Below are positions 34,607 through 45,859 of a DNA stretch of 64,000 nucleotides, in pieces. This DNA comes from Aedes albopictus (Eukaryota > Arthropoda > Insecta > Diptera > Culicidae). The DNA lies in assembly GCF_035046485.1 (NCBI RefSeq), contig NC_085138.1, positions 294,234,256 through 294,298,255 of the forward strand. Reading direction: 5' to 3'. The notes under the pieces were generated by a model that saw nothing but the letters and a program-made list of their open reading frames with translations, was not told the origin of the DNA and ran no database searches. Each line of letters starts with the position of its first letter. Position 1 is the stretch's first letter. The translations under genes were made by a program, and so were the position numbers.

Positions 34607-34935
34607 TTCCCTGTCATACATATTTTGAATTTGCACGCCAAACTAAGCCGAAATCCAAATGTTTATGAGTTTTGATGCCCTGGAATGTCTTCAAAATTCG
34701 ATTTGAAGTTTGTGTGGCAGCGATGTGATAAATCACCCCTCGTCGGATTTTGTACTATGTGGAGCTGACAAGCAGTTGCCCAGCCGTCAAAAAGTGATTT
34801 TAAAACACCTTAATGAAATTTATTGTAGGTATCAAAATAAAATTCAAAAAAATATGAAAAAAAAACATACTGGCAGCATATTAACGTATTAAATTCTAAA
34901 ATAAATAAAAGTTTTTCAAAATTGAATAATTCAAT

Positions 34936-35170
34936 TCTAGATGAACATTTGAAAAGGGCCTATCTGCTTTTTGTAAACAAACATGTTTTTGTCTCTGTAG
35001 GGCCCATCTGCATCCACCCACGCACATCAACACCCTTAACAGATAGCTTGAAGAACACTCTTTCTTATAAGGGTGTTGATGTGCGTGGGTGGATGCAGAT
35101 GGGCCCTACAGAGACAAAAACATGTTTGTTTATGCAAAGCTGATAGGCCCTTTTAAAATGTTCGTCTAGA
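34936..35170. repeat. Long hairpin, about 100-bp arms
   Basis: The left arm (34936-35040) from TCTAGATGAACATTTGAAAA to CATCAACACCCTTA is nearly perfectly complementary to the right arm (35068-35170). The 27-base loop is ACAGATAGCTTG and following. Arms contain GGGCCCATCTGCATCCACCC. A non-coding foldback MITE. Confidence 0.85.
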
Positions 35171-35215
35171 ATTATGTCCAGGTGGAGTTTTATCAAAGAT
35201 TTTCACCCTCTTTAA

Positions 35216-35331
35216 CCCTAAACGGGATACCTTCATGGCCTCAGTTTCGTCACATCGCTGAGTGTGTTCCATCAAAGACGAGCTTTGAAAGGCGCCTGGG
35301 GTCCAATGGACCCCAGGTATCCCTTTTAGGG
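35216..35331. mobile_element. TTAA-flanked piggyBac-like MITE (116 bp)
   Basis: TTAA at 35212-35215 and 35332-35335. The left end CCCTAAACGGGATACC and the right-end complement CCCTAAAAGGGATACC differ at one base. The centre holds a palindrome CTGGGGTCCAATGGACCCCAG (21 bases, 35297-35317). TTAA duplication and CCC-starting ends are hallmarks of piggyBac elements. Confidence 0.75.
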
Positions 35332-35530
35332 TTAATTTAACTCAATATTTCTTTCGAAATTGTGTGGGACTACAGAGGCTGTGAACTCATGAGGTAATGT
35401 ATTCCATAATCTAAATGTCCACCCGATAATGAATCGAAAATTGTAATTTTTTATAAAGCTCCTGCCGGGATTCCGGGAAAAATTCCCGGGATTTCGTTCC
35501 AGGATTTCTCTAAATTATTTCTTAGATGTA

Positions 35531-35972
35531 CCGTGCGAGCACCATATTATAGACAGCTCCATATTCTGAACAGTCGGCTAACGCAAAATAGATTTTCCTT
35601 TTATGAAGCATATATTGAATCGAGAGTTGAGGTGTTAATTTTATTAAGCCCCTCTATTATCCAATCGTTACAAAACATATCGTTTTTGAATGAACTGCGA
35701 ACGTAGAGAATGTGTTTGTACATAGTAAGTAACACTATGTGTTCAGAATTAGGACCACGGCTTCTTATGGTGTCCATAATTAGGAACACGTAGTCCACAA
35801 ACAAAAATATGTCTAGATCAGAGACTGGAAGTTATTATGAGATTTAATTTATTTTATACATTTAATGTGAATGTGGTAATGTGAAGCATTATCTCTAGCA
35901 ACGAGAACTTCCATTTATTTTAGTGTTTGTTGTGAGATTCCCTTAACCGTTCAGAATATGGGTACCGCACGG
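35531..35972. mobile_element. TA-flanked MITE, CCGTG family
   Basis: TA at 35529-35530 and 35973-35974. The left end CCGTGCGAGCACCATATTAT and the right-end complement CCGTGCGGTACCCATATTCT are related, and the subterminal TATTCTGAAC occurs at both ends. 442 bp. Same termini as 7229-8611 and 61665-61729. Confidence 0.75.
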
Positions 35973-36429
35973 TATTTCATTCTGTTGAATCGAACGCTGC
36001 AATGAATTTGATTCTTTGACTCTCGAGCGAAATTCAATAATCGTGCGACTAGTTGAATTTCGACCTCAGTTGCTGAACCCAATCCGTTTGGATTTGGATG
36101 CGATGGCATCCTTGCTTCACGATGTTTGTAGGTGGATCTCACAAACACCATTTCATTCGGATGTCAAACCCGTTTGTTGTGCTCGTTTCTTTGAGCGTTC
36201 GGTAGCCCGTGTGAGTGAGATGTCTTCTTTTGCCACAAGCGAGTTGCTTGTGTGGGAGAATCAAATGGGGCTGTTCATAAATTGTGTTCCAGTGTCAGAG
36301 GGGGTGCTACACCGTGCTACATAATGTAATATTTACATACAATTTCCAAAAGAATATCATACAAAAAGTGGTCAGAAAAAAAGGGGGATGTCATATTTTG
36401 TAGTACGCAATATGTGAACGATCCATTGA

Positions 36430-36942
36430 ACTTGCAGTCGATTTCTCGAAAGGAATGAACGCAAGAAGCCCACGACACGCAACCAACACGCAGCACATCA
36501 GTGTGCGGTGCAGAGGCAGACGTGTGAGTGTGAAACGCGAGTGTGTGGTGAAAAACGACGAACGAGAAGGCAGCAAATTATTGTTGAGTGATGTTTGAAC
36601 GGTGATGGTGTCGGAGGTGTTGAAGTGGATTTTCCAAACGTGGAAAAGTGCTGGTGAAAGTGGAAATCAGTGACCGAAAGTGGTAAAAAACGATTTGCGC
36701 CCACCAGGGACGTCTTTTGTGCTAGTTTGCGAAACCGGAAAGTGCCGATTCGAGTGGAAAAACTGCGTTTGGAAAAGTGAGATTTTTTGCTCTACGTCTA
36801 CACAGTCTTCGGAGCTTGGCTGCTTCGGGGCTCGGTTCCATCTCGTCATCAGCAGCACCAAGAAACCAATAATAACAAGAACAGCAGTGAAATGGCAGCC
36901 TTGGTTGGGGCGCAGAGTTGCCAATAATAGAGGATTGTTTAG
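36430..36942 (+). other. Putative 5' leader exon of a downstream gene
   Basis: The segment is GC-richer than its surroundings and has the AAAGTG/GTGAAAG-rich texture of mosquito 5' leaders. It ends at a strong donor (TTTAG|GTAAGTTT, 36942/36943). The only ATG near the end (36891) opens an 11-codon frame, so it would be untranslated or carry a short upstream ORF. No coding exon of the gene lies in the window. Inference from texture and donor only. Confidence 0.4.
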
Positions 36943-37059
36943 GTAAGTTTATAGTTTTTGATATTGTTTGCAATAGTTGAGCTTTGCAATTCTGTGTTCT
37001 ATTCTAATGTTTACAGATAATAACAGCATAGCTTCTCAATAATTATTTCCTCTATATTA

Positions 37060-37318
37060 ACGAGATTTTTAGTCCGAGGCTAGTAACTAGCTAGTAACTG
37101 TTATTTTCTCGGGACCCACGATTTACTTACCATCCGAAGCAAGAACTCACATTTTGTGGACGATTTGGGAGTACGATTCGACCCAGGTCCTCGGCGAACT
37201 AGTTATGTTCTTTTTTTTGTTCGTGGTGTCGTCAGACGACTGGCTAAGACCGGTCACGGTCCATCTCGCCACAGTTATGTTCTTTAACCATCACACCAGA
37301 TCCGTTCCACTAAATAAA
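37060..37318 (-). mobile_element. tRNA-derived SINE, second family, with internal insertion
   Basis: On the minus strand it has GGTGTGATGGTTAAAGAACA, the B-box region TGGGTCGAATCGTAC and GTGGGTCCCGAGAAAATAAC, as in 17378-17559. About 65 extra bases (near 37210-37280, with CGTCAGACGACTGGCTAAGA) interrupt it next to the A box, together with a T-run. Confidence 0.65.
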
Positions 37319-37619
37319 TATGCCTATACTTAACCATAATTTTACTATAGAACATTTTTCCTTGACCTGATACAGGTATACCTCGATTTAGTGGACCCTC
37401 GATTATATTGACCCTCGATTTTATGTACTTCGATTTTATGTACATTTTACCTCGATTTTATGTACATTTTTTTAATGGTATTTTTTAAAACATTCAATCT
37501 GTTTAAAATTTGCAGTTTGTATTATGATGACTCATAATGCAGGGGTTCTCATAAATTATTTCTAGTGCTGTCATGGTAGAATCAGACCTAGTTAGCCAAG
37601 GTTCCCCAACTTCACCGTC

Positions 37620-39040
37620 CCTTCACGTGTACATTCCCAAAAGGATGAATTCCTAGAGAAATCTTTAAAGGAACCGCTTGAACAACTCTTGAATGAACTG
37701 CTGGAACAACTTCTAAAAGAATCCATAGAAAAACTTTTGAAGAAATCCTTGCTGAAATTGTTGAAGGAATTCTAGTAATGTTGAACGATTCCTTGAAAAA
37801 CACAAAAGAATTATTAGATGTACGCTTGGAGGAAATCCTGGAGGAATGATAGAATATATAGAGGAAAAACCGACGGAGTTTCTAATGAAATTTCTGTGTC
37901 AACCTATTCATTCCAATCCTCTGTAGAATTCTGCAACAACTGTAGAAAAAATTCAGAAGTAAGCCTTGGAGGATTTCCTATGACTTTCTTAAGAAATCCT
38001 TGGAGCAATTTCCGGAAAAGAAATGTCTTGAAGCAATATCTAAAGGGGTGTGAATAAATTTTGAGATTTCCTTAATAATCTCTGATAGAATTCCTAAAGC
38101 AATCCTTGGAAACAGTTCTTCAGAATGCTTCTAAGAAAATTTTGAAGAAGTTTTGAGTTTCTGATTCTCAATGTATCCGTGAATCATATTCTAAAAAACT
38201 TCATGGAAGGTTTTCAAAATCTCTATTAAAGCAATCCGTTGAAATTCCTAGATGAATTTCTGGAACATTCTATGAAAGATTTTTCAAACCCATGCAATAT
38301 ATTTGAAAGCTATCCAAGCAAGACTTTCTTAAGGAGTTCTTGGAGAAATTTCTAAATGACATTTTAAAGTCTAGAGGAATTCCTAGAAGATTTTGTGAAA
38401 AAATTCTGACCGAATTTCTTTCGAATTTCCTAGATGAATTTTTGAAGTAAACTTATGAGCAGTTTCCAAAGTTTTTTTCAGGAACTCGAGAAAGATTTTT
38501 CAAACGAATCCAAGGATGGATGTCAGCAAAAGTCCATGAAAGAATTATCGAAAAATCTGTAGAAGTTTTTTTTTTCAAAGTAAGTAATGTAAAGAAAGCT
38601 CTGGAGGAAAATCTGGAGATATTTTTGTAGAATTTGTAATAAAGTTATAATTTAGAAAAATTGGAATTCATAATAAAAACCATGGGAGACTTTCTGAAGG
38701 AACCCCCAGGGTATTTTCTACAGGAACCCCTGCAGCAAATTCTTGAATGGATCCCACATTTTTTAAAGAGTCCCTGGAGCAATTTCTAAAGCAAACCCCG
38801 TAGAAAGGACTGAAATAAATTCTTAAGGGATCGTTTGAGAGAATGCTTAAAGGAAATAAAAAAAAATCGAAAAAGGTAAATCTCTGAAATATTTTCTGAA
38901 GAAATCTCTGGAAGAATTTCTACAACAAATCATGCAGAGATATAGAATTGGAATTGGATATAGAAATTGGAAGTTGCTGTAGGATTTTTTGGCGAAATCC
39001 TCGGAAGAATTTCCAAAGTTACCCCGGTTCAAATTCAATT
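37620..39040. repeat. Degenerate short-period repeat, (GGAATTYCTGRAGRAA)-like
   Basis: For 1.4 kb almost every 12-15 bases carries a variant of AAATTTCTGGAAGAATTCCT or GAAATCCTTGGAGAAATT. No fixed unit length survives. Smaller patches of the same texture occur at 11690-11790, 13160-13530, 15030-15190, 44900-45220, 61270-61345 and 62165-62360. The origin is unclear. Confidence 0.65.
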
Positions 39041-39074
39041 TCAATTTTTTTGGACATTAATGCAAATAACGTTA

Positions 39075-41912
39075 TTGCGATTCTATAACATTCCCCAGAA
39101 TACCAATCCCCAGAATTCCATTCCCCAGAAAACCATTTCCCAGAATGTACCATTCCCCAGAATGTACCATTTCCCAGAAATCCATTCCCCAGAAATCCAT
39201 TCCCCAGAATGTACCATTCCCCAGAAAAGCTTAATATACTCTGTTAAAAAGTTCAATTCGATACACAAACAGTAAAATTTTGATCATAATGATATGTTAT
39301 ACCCCGGACAGACAAGTGATACGAGTATAATTCCTGTACAACGGTTCGCAGTGTCAAGAAAATTCTAACAAGACTGACTTGAACTGAGAGAATTTTCAGT
39401 ATGGCACTCATTTCAAGCGCAATTGTACAGTGATTCTTGTATCACATGTGTGTCATAAGTATTATAGGCAAGGATTTTAACATTATAGTGTTATTACGAG
39501 CAAATATCTATGTCTTGTACGGTATATGTAACAAATTAGGGTAAAAATGTATACATACATACAAATCCATAAAAATATTCTACAATGGTTCAAACGTTTA
39601 ATTACCATTGTATACAGTTGCATGTTGATCTTTAAACCTATCTTGAAAGTTCACAAACTGTTAGTTGCGTTGCTATAAAATGTTTTGTTTTTGACAGATT
39701 TGTGAAAATTGTGCAGCACTTGTTTTACGATGAATAACGTTTTAAAAGTGATGTGCGAAATTTTCAGAGAAAACGCATATTCTTCTGATGTTGTTCAGTG
39801 TACAAGATACTAAAGACTCAACTGACCACGTTTTTCTTTGCAAACGGTTGGAGGGATCCATCCCAATGGCTATTCCTAATTATTCGCTTCAAAGGCTCTT
39901 CATTCATGCGGTATGAGAAGGGCTTTCATCATTATTCCAATACTATGGAATGGAAGAGAAAAAGTGAACATATAAGCAGTTTTAATGCCAACAATTCTAA
40001 ATATGTTTAATGAAGAAGGGAAAAAGTATCATTGTTTTCCTTTTGGCATTCAAAAACCCAACAATGTTCCTTCTTTTTAAACAATATTCTTCTTAAAATT
40101 AAGGCAATTAGTATTTTTTTTAAATTATAACTGCTTACATTTTCAACATAGATTCTCCCTTCTTTTCTACATAGGCTGTTCTTTCGAATTGCACTTTTCA
40201 GGAAATTATGGGCATTATTACAACCACCGGTGTTAAATTGCTGTTATATTTATTATATATTTTTTTCAAATTTCTAAACACCTGTGCTTGTGGTGCCGAT
40301 TGTAACTAGCCTAAACATTGTAACTCGAAAGAACAGCCTATGTAGAAAAGAAGGGAAAATCTATGTTGAAAAAATAAGCAGTTGTGATGCCGATATAATT
40401 CCCTGAAAAGTGCAATTCGAAAGAACAGCCTATGCAGCAAAGAAGGAAAAGTCTATGTTGAAAATGAAAGCAGTTATAATTCCAATAATTGTACCAATTG
40501 CCTAAATTCTAAAAAAAGCTTGTAAAAAAAAGGAACAGTGTTGGGTTTTTGAATGCCGCAAGGAAAACAATGTCACCACAGACGTAACACTTCGAACATT
40601 TTTCGATTTAAATTTTAGTCTCGGAAATAGGTTCGCTTAATTCTAAAAGGACTGAATTTGGCCAATCATCAACTAGGTGGCAGTAGTGAGCAAACGTCAA
40701 ACTCAAACAAAAACTATGCGAGCGCCGCGAATTGGCAGTTGGTCAACTCTCAAATTTTCAAATAAACCGTTAAATCGATGTACGATGGCAATTATCAGAG
40801 TGTTACGTTTCCTTCTTCGTTAAAAAAAATGTTTGAGTCGTTATAAGAATTGTTGGCATTACAACTGCTTATATGTTTATCAAAAATTTTCCCTTCTTTT
40901 TTGCATAGGCTGTTCTTTCGAATTGCACTTTTCGGGAAATTATGGGCATTACAGCTAGGGGTCGCAGTACCGACCACTTTTGGTGAGTACCGGTATTCCA
41001 GTACTGAGGCTTACAGTACCGGTAGTACCGGTAAAATACCGGTACTGGGAAATTTTTCACTAAAATGAAGAGGAATCTGTTTTGCACAGAAAATCTACAA
41101 TTTACCAGGCATTTATGAAGTTCGGTTTTCAGGGAAGTCATTAAAGCTATCCAGAAAATAATAAATTAAACAAAAAGTATAGATAGATAAAAAAAAGAAA
41201 TTGTATGAAACTGATTTTGGAGCTATGGTTTAACTTCTGTGCAGTTTTACAGGCAGTATCTTAGTCAGTCTAAAATGAAACAGGATTAACCTTACATGTA
41301 CAAAAATTAGATAGCTGCAAGGTGAAAACAGAAGAAGATTTTACAATTTTTCTTTGATGATACTATCAACGGATTCAAAAAACTGAAGAAATAACAAGAA
41401 ACCCTAAGCTTACAAGTATACTTCTAAGCTAGTAAATCCATTTCCAAAATTCAACGTTCATTAAACCAACCATTGCTATTATATCCTGGATTTGCAGAAA
41501 TGTTGCATATATGAAACGTTTGTTTGTCAAGGTACTTGGTTTTAAATGTTTTTGTTTAATATTTCCATTGCATATTGGCTATACTAATGACCGGATTCCA
41601 GCACTTCAAATAAGAATTTTTGGCAGGATGTTTCTTGCGGTGATTTTTTACGAATAAATATTTGATTTTTAGCTATTAATATAAACCATTCAGAATTAAA
41701 GCAATAGTTTTATTTTTTTCTGGGGAATGGTACATTCTGGGGAATGGAATTCAGGGGAATGGTACATTCTGGGGAATGGATTTCTGGGGAATGGTACATT
41801 CTGGGGAATGGGTTTCTGGGAAATGGTTTTCTGGGGAATGGTACATTCTGGGGAATGGAATTCTGGGGATTGGTTTTCTGGGGAATGGTTTTCTGGGGAA
41901 TGTTATAGAATC
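39075..41912. mobile_element. Foldback-like element with TTCCCCAGAATG arrays
   Basis: Left: GATTCTATAACATTCCCCAG, then tandem CATTCCCCAGAATGTAC-type units (to about 39230). Right: the inverse units TTCTGGGGAATGGTACATTC (41718-41900) and then CTGGGGAATGTTATAGAATC. The interior carries several copies, in both orientations, of GAAAGAACAGCCTATG with AAAAGAAGGGAAAA (40327, 40419, and inverse near 40170 and 40895). No protein. The left array also yields short spurious reading frames. Confidence 0.7.
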
Positions 41913-41950
41913 GTTATTGCATATGCCCATTGCTCAAAATATTGGCTTCA

Positions 41951-42297
41951 CACTGAAAGGCGGCTTGCAGTAATGACAAGCATAACAATGTTTTTAAATT
42001 TACCATGGCAAAACATGATCATCGACCCACCAACGCTTCTTGTGTGCCTTTTGTTTCTTCTCACATCAACCGGTTCGATAGCCTAGTGGTAGCGTGCGAG
42101 CCTGGTAATGTCAAGGTTCTTGGTTCGAATCCGGTTGCCAACAGAAACTTTTTTTAATTGAAAATCGAGTCCATGGTAAAATTGAAAACATAATTCTGTT
42201 GAATTAAAACGAAACTCAGTCTGCACAAATTTAGTGGCGTTGTGCATTTAAATTGACCCTCGGAATAGTAATTTTCACCGCAAGCCGCCGTTCAGTG
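41951..42297. mobile_element. MITE, CACTGAA family, carrying a tRNA-like SINE
   Basis: The left end CACTGAAAGGCGGCTTGCAG and the right-end complement CACTGAACGGCGGCTTGCGG match. TA follows at 42298. Inner TCCATGGTAAAATT is shared with 48555-48960. A tRNA-like segment (42073-42140: AGCCTAGTGGTAGCG and GGTTCGAATCCGG) lies in the middle. Confidence 0.6.
42073..42148 (+). mobile_element. tRNA-like SINE head
   Basis: A-box-like TAGCCTAGTGGTAGCG and B box GGTTCGAATCC have tRNA spacing, but the acceptor ends do not pair well and a T-run follows. I read it as a SINE fragment rather than a functional tRNA. Confidence 0.5.
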
Positions 42298-42556
42298 TAC
42301 ATAGTTTTGGAGGAAGATTTTGTTCGTACCAAAATAGTGAGATAGTGGTTTATTCGTTATTTAGCGAGAATTACTAATATATGCAAAAACTCCGAGCCTT
42401 TTATCGAAAACTCAATTTTCATGCAGTTTTTATATGGTTTGGTACATTTTAATATTAAATTTAAATAAAAATAAAATAAAAATTTTGTTCCGATTTTATG
42501 TAAAATTCGATTTTAAGACATTTCAAAAATTGAAATGTCTACTAAATCGAGGTATA

Positions 42557-42769
42557 GGGTCTGGGACCATTTGGGCAGGAACACCTATTTTGGGCACTTG
42601 CTGCTATAACTCAGTCAATTTCAAACCGATTGGCTAGAATTTTTGTACATGGCTAGATACTGTGCGTATCTGATCGTGTCTAAAAAATCAAGTCAATCGG
42701 TTCAAAATTGACTGACTTATAGCAGCAAGTGCCCAAAATAGGTGCTCCTGCCTAAATGGTCCCAGACCC
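42557..42769. mobile_element. TA-flanked MITE inside the Tigger-like 3' terminus
   Basis: TA at 42555-42556 and 42770-42771. The ends are perfect: GGGTCTGGGACCATTTGGGC and, in complement, GGGTCTGGGACCATTTAGGC (one mismatch). The arms continue through CCTATTTTGGGCACTTGCTG and CAATTTCAAACCGATTG / CAATCGGTTCAAAATTG. It split GAGGTA|CCTGTA of the older element. Confidence 0.9.
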
Positions 42770-42959
42770 TACCTGTAATAGGTATACAATTTGTATACCT
42801 CGAGTGTCGAGTAAGTGGCGAATCCTTGTTGCTTTGACAGGTCTCCTGCTCGGGATGGCATAAAATTGACTGTTCCAATTTTGACGTTTCGTAAAATAAA
42901 TCCAATACAATACGTTTCTCGTTTTATCCAGGCTCATTAGTTACGATACCCTGTTGGAC

Positions 42960-44760
42960 CCTCTTCCCATATATTCAATATAAAGTACGGTGTGAGAGTT
43001 GATACAGCTGCTCATTACCGTGCTTGAGATGCTCGACCGGGAGTTCGTCCTTGCCAGCAGCCTTATTGTTCTTCAGCCGTCTAATGGCTGTCTTGACCTC
43101 GTCTAGCGTTGGAGGTTCCACAGCTTGTCCGTCGTAGTCGATTTGAATTCTGTCTGTCGCTCTTCTATTCCATCGTTCAACAACTTCTCTCTACCTGGCA
43201 GCCACCATTGTTTTATCTGTCAGTAAATTTCCTTCACGGTCATTGTACATGACGAAGGAAGCCTCTATTTTTCTCCGCACGCCATTGACAATCCGTTCCT
43301 CGGTCGTCTTTGAGCAGTACCTATCACCTCCCGCGCTGCCGTACTCATCGCTCCGTGGATAGACTCCCACAGAGTGTTGAGATTATCGCTCTCGTTAACT
43401 TCACTTATCCGCTCGTCCAGCTTCTGGTAATAGTCAGCTACCGTACCGTCTGCAGAAGCGTTGGATATTGAAACGCATCAATCGCCGGTTATTAGAGTCC
43501 GACACGGTTGATAACCGAGCTCCTCGAATCTTACTAAGGCCAGTAGTACACAGGGTCAAATATTTGACAAGGAAAGAACTCAAGAAACAACATCAGTTTG
43601 ACACTAATGAAAATTTGATCGAGTCAAACAAGATGTTTGAGCATTGGTTTCTTTTTGGACAAATATTTGACCCTGTGTACTAGCAGCTTAACTACGAGGT
43701 AGTGATCTGAGTCGATGTTGGGACTCCTAAAAGTTTTAACATCAATGACGTCCGAGAAGTGTCGGACATCTACCAGCACATGGTCAATTTGGTTGCAAAC
43801 TTCGCAATTTGGGTATCTCTAGGTGTGCTTGTGGATATTCTTGCGTGCAAAGTACATAGGTGCTACTAATGGCCATCTCCTTGGCAGCAGCAAAGTTAAC
43901 TAATCTCAGGCCGTTGTCGTTTGTGACGGAGTGAAGGCTCTCCGTACCGATGATTGGACGGAAAAAGTTCTCTCTTCCAACCTTGACGTCACCGATAACA
44001 ATCTTAACGCCATGTTTTGGGCATTCTTTATAGGTCTTGTCAAGGCATTCGTAAAACGCATCCTTCATGTCATCGGTTTTGTCGTTGGTCGGCGCATAGA
44101 CATTGATCAGGCTGTAGTTGAATAATTTGCATCGAATTCTCAATACGCAGATCCGCTCGTTGATCGGCTTCCACCTCATGACTCGCGTCATCCGTTTCCC
44201 GATCACTATGAATCCGAGTCCATGTTCTGCCTTATTGCTGCTGTGTAGTAGATGTTATATTTGAATGACGTGTTGGCGACGGAATCCATCGCCCTGATTT
44301 CACCAGATTTGGGCCACCGCACTTCATGAATAGCAGCAACACACACATACCAATTTTCTGTAATTCACGAGCCAAAAGGCTCACTCTTCCTGGTCAATTT
44401 AAGGTCCTGACGTTCCAGATACCGAGTTTCCAATCATAGTCCTTATTTCGTTGCCGGGTCGCTTTCCGAGAGTATCGTTCGCGTTTTCTTCTATTATCTT
44501 CATTTTTCGTGGTGGTGTAAGGCTTCGACAGGTTACCTTACCAGGGTCGCGCTGTCTACATCGCGTTGGTGGGGCTGCCACCTTAGGTATAGCTGACGCG
44601 ATACAGCGTTTCATATTCAGCCTCTGGATGCCAGAACAGACGCTGTTTGAGCCACACCTCCTTGGTGAACAGACACTCGGGACGTACCTCCTCAATCTAG
44701 CTGAAGTCAGAAGGACAACAGTGACCAGGCTGCACTATCAGCTAAGCACATAACTCTTAG
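42960..44760 (-). pseudogene. Non-LTR retrotransposon fragment: AP endonuclease to RT start
   Basis: Read on the minus strand. 44220-44420 encodes GRVSLLARELQKIGMCVAAI and HEVRWPKSGEIRAMDS. 43784-44206 encodes VMRWKPINERICVLRIRCKL, LINVYAPTNDKTDD and KIVIGDVKVGREN, with the terminal DH of the endonuclease lost. 43020-43130 encodes the RT entry motif AIRRLKNNKAAGKDELPVEH. Frames shift and stop, so the copy is dead. It resembles RTE-like elements such as those seen at 32642, but a shared family is not proven. Confidence 0.8.
43538..43690. mobile_element. Small inverted-repeat MITE inside the retrotransposon fragment
   Basis: CAGTAGTACACAGGGTCAAA at the left is complementary to TTTGACCCTGTGTACTAGCA at the right, and the arms continue through TATTTG. 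The interior contains AATTTGATCGAGTCAAACAA. It interrupts the linker between endonuclease and RT. Confidence 0.75.
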
Positions 44761-44879
44761 CTAGCGGTCTTTGTCATCGATTGACCTGTTGAAGCATGAG
44801 GTAAGAACTTGGGAGGACCAGAGCTATGTTGAACGCTCTCCTTATTGACTCACCGTTTTGCAGCCCAGTTATGGTAGTT

Positions 44880-45220
44880 ATCCCGCGGAAATCTGTAAAA
44901 AATACTCTCAGGAGTATCACTGCAAGAAATCCTGTAAATAACAACGGTAATAACTCAACAAGTAATATCAGCAATAGCTCCTGCACAAATTTCAAAAGGT
45001 AATCCGAAAACAATCTTAGAAGAAAGTCTTGGATTCATTCAGAAAAAAACTCTGAGAAACATCCCTGGACCAAAACCGAAAGTAATCTGCTAAGAGAAGT
45101 CTTGGGAGAAACTCCGTGAGAGAAATCCCGGAAGGCATTCCAAAAGATATTTTAAAGAAGTTGCAAAATGAAATTCTGACGGAATTTCTGCAAATAGGTA
45201 TCTTTGTAGAGGAATTTCTA
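44880..45220. repeat. Degenerate short-period repeat patch
   Basis: Variants of GAAATCCTGTAAATAAC and CTTGGGAGAAACTCCGTGAG follow one another, the same texture as 37620-39040. Nothing else is seen here. Confidence 0.45.
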
Positions 45221-45613
45221 GATGGATTTTAGCTTTCAGATTCATCCGCGTTCACATGGAATTTGCAGCATCTTTTCTAAAACGCCGGATTGCCCGAAAT
45301 ATCTGCTAGATCTAGATCCTTTTGGTCCTCTAGCACGGATATCCGGATTTCTTCTTGATTTTACTTACTTTTCGAATACTAATCCGGAAGAATATTCTTC
45401 GTCCTAATCGAAAAACTAAGCAAGGTTACTAAAAACCTCGGCGGCAGGTCTTATTATCAACGTCTACAATATTAGGCAAATTCGGTCAACCAATTGAGAT
45501 CTATTTATTAATTTGGTTGCGGCCAAACTTCATGGATACACATCATCCATTGACATACCAGGTAATTCAGATGATGGCATTGACACAACTTCCTTCATCA
45601 TGGAAGCTTTTGT

Positions 45614-45855
45614 GCTTCTTCTTGGCGTGACGTCCTCACTGGGACAAAGCCTGCTTCTCAACTAAGCGTTCTATGAGCAGTTCCATAGTTATTATCTGGA
45701 AGCTTCCTCAGCCAATGACCATTTTGCATGTGCATATGCCCAAGGAATTCAAGGAAATTTCCCTTACGAAAAGTTCCTGAACCGACCGGGAAACGAACCC
45801 GTCGCCCTCAGTATGGTCATGCTGAAAACCCACGCTTTTACAGCTGTCAAACTTC
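45614..45855 (-). mobile_element. Feilai-like SINE
   Basis: Read on the minus strand: a head with CAGCATGACCATACTGAGGG and a B box GGTTCGTTTCCCGG with one change, the body with AATAACTATGGAACTGCTCA, GTCCCAGTGAGGACGTCACG and a short AAG tail. Target duplications are not clear. Confidence 0.75.
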
Positions 45856-45859
45856 AGCA

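Larger units (their letters stand above)
37373..42775. mobile_element. Tigger/pogo-like TIR element, 5.4 kb with nested insertions
   Basis: TA at 37371-37372 and 42776-42777. The left end is CAGGTATACCTCGATTTAGT. The right end reads ACTAAATCGAGGTA...CCTG once the MITE at 42557-42769 is set aside, which makes the two termini identical. A subterminal CGATTTTATGTAC occurs at both sides. The interior holds degenerate short repeats (37620-39040) and a foldback-like element (39075-41912). No transposase frame remains. Confidence 0.75.
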
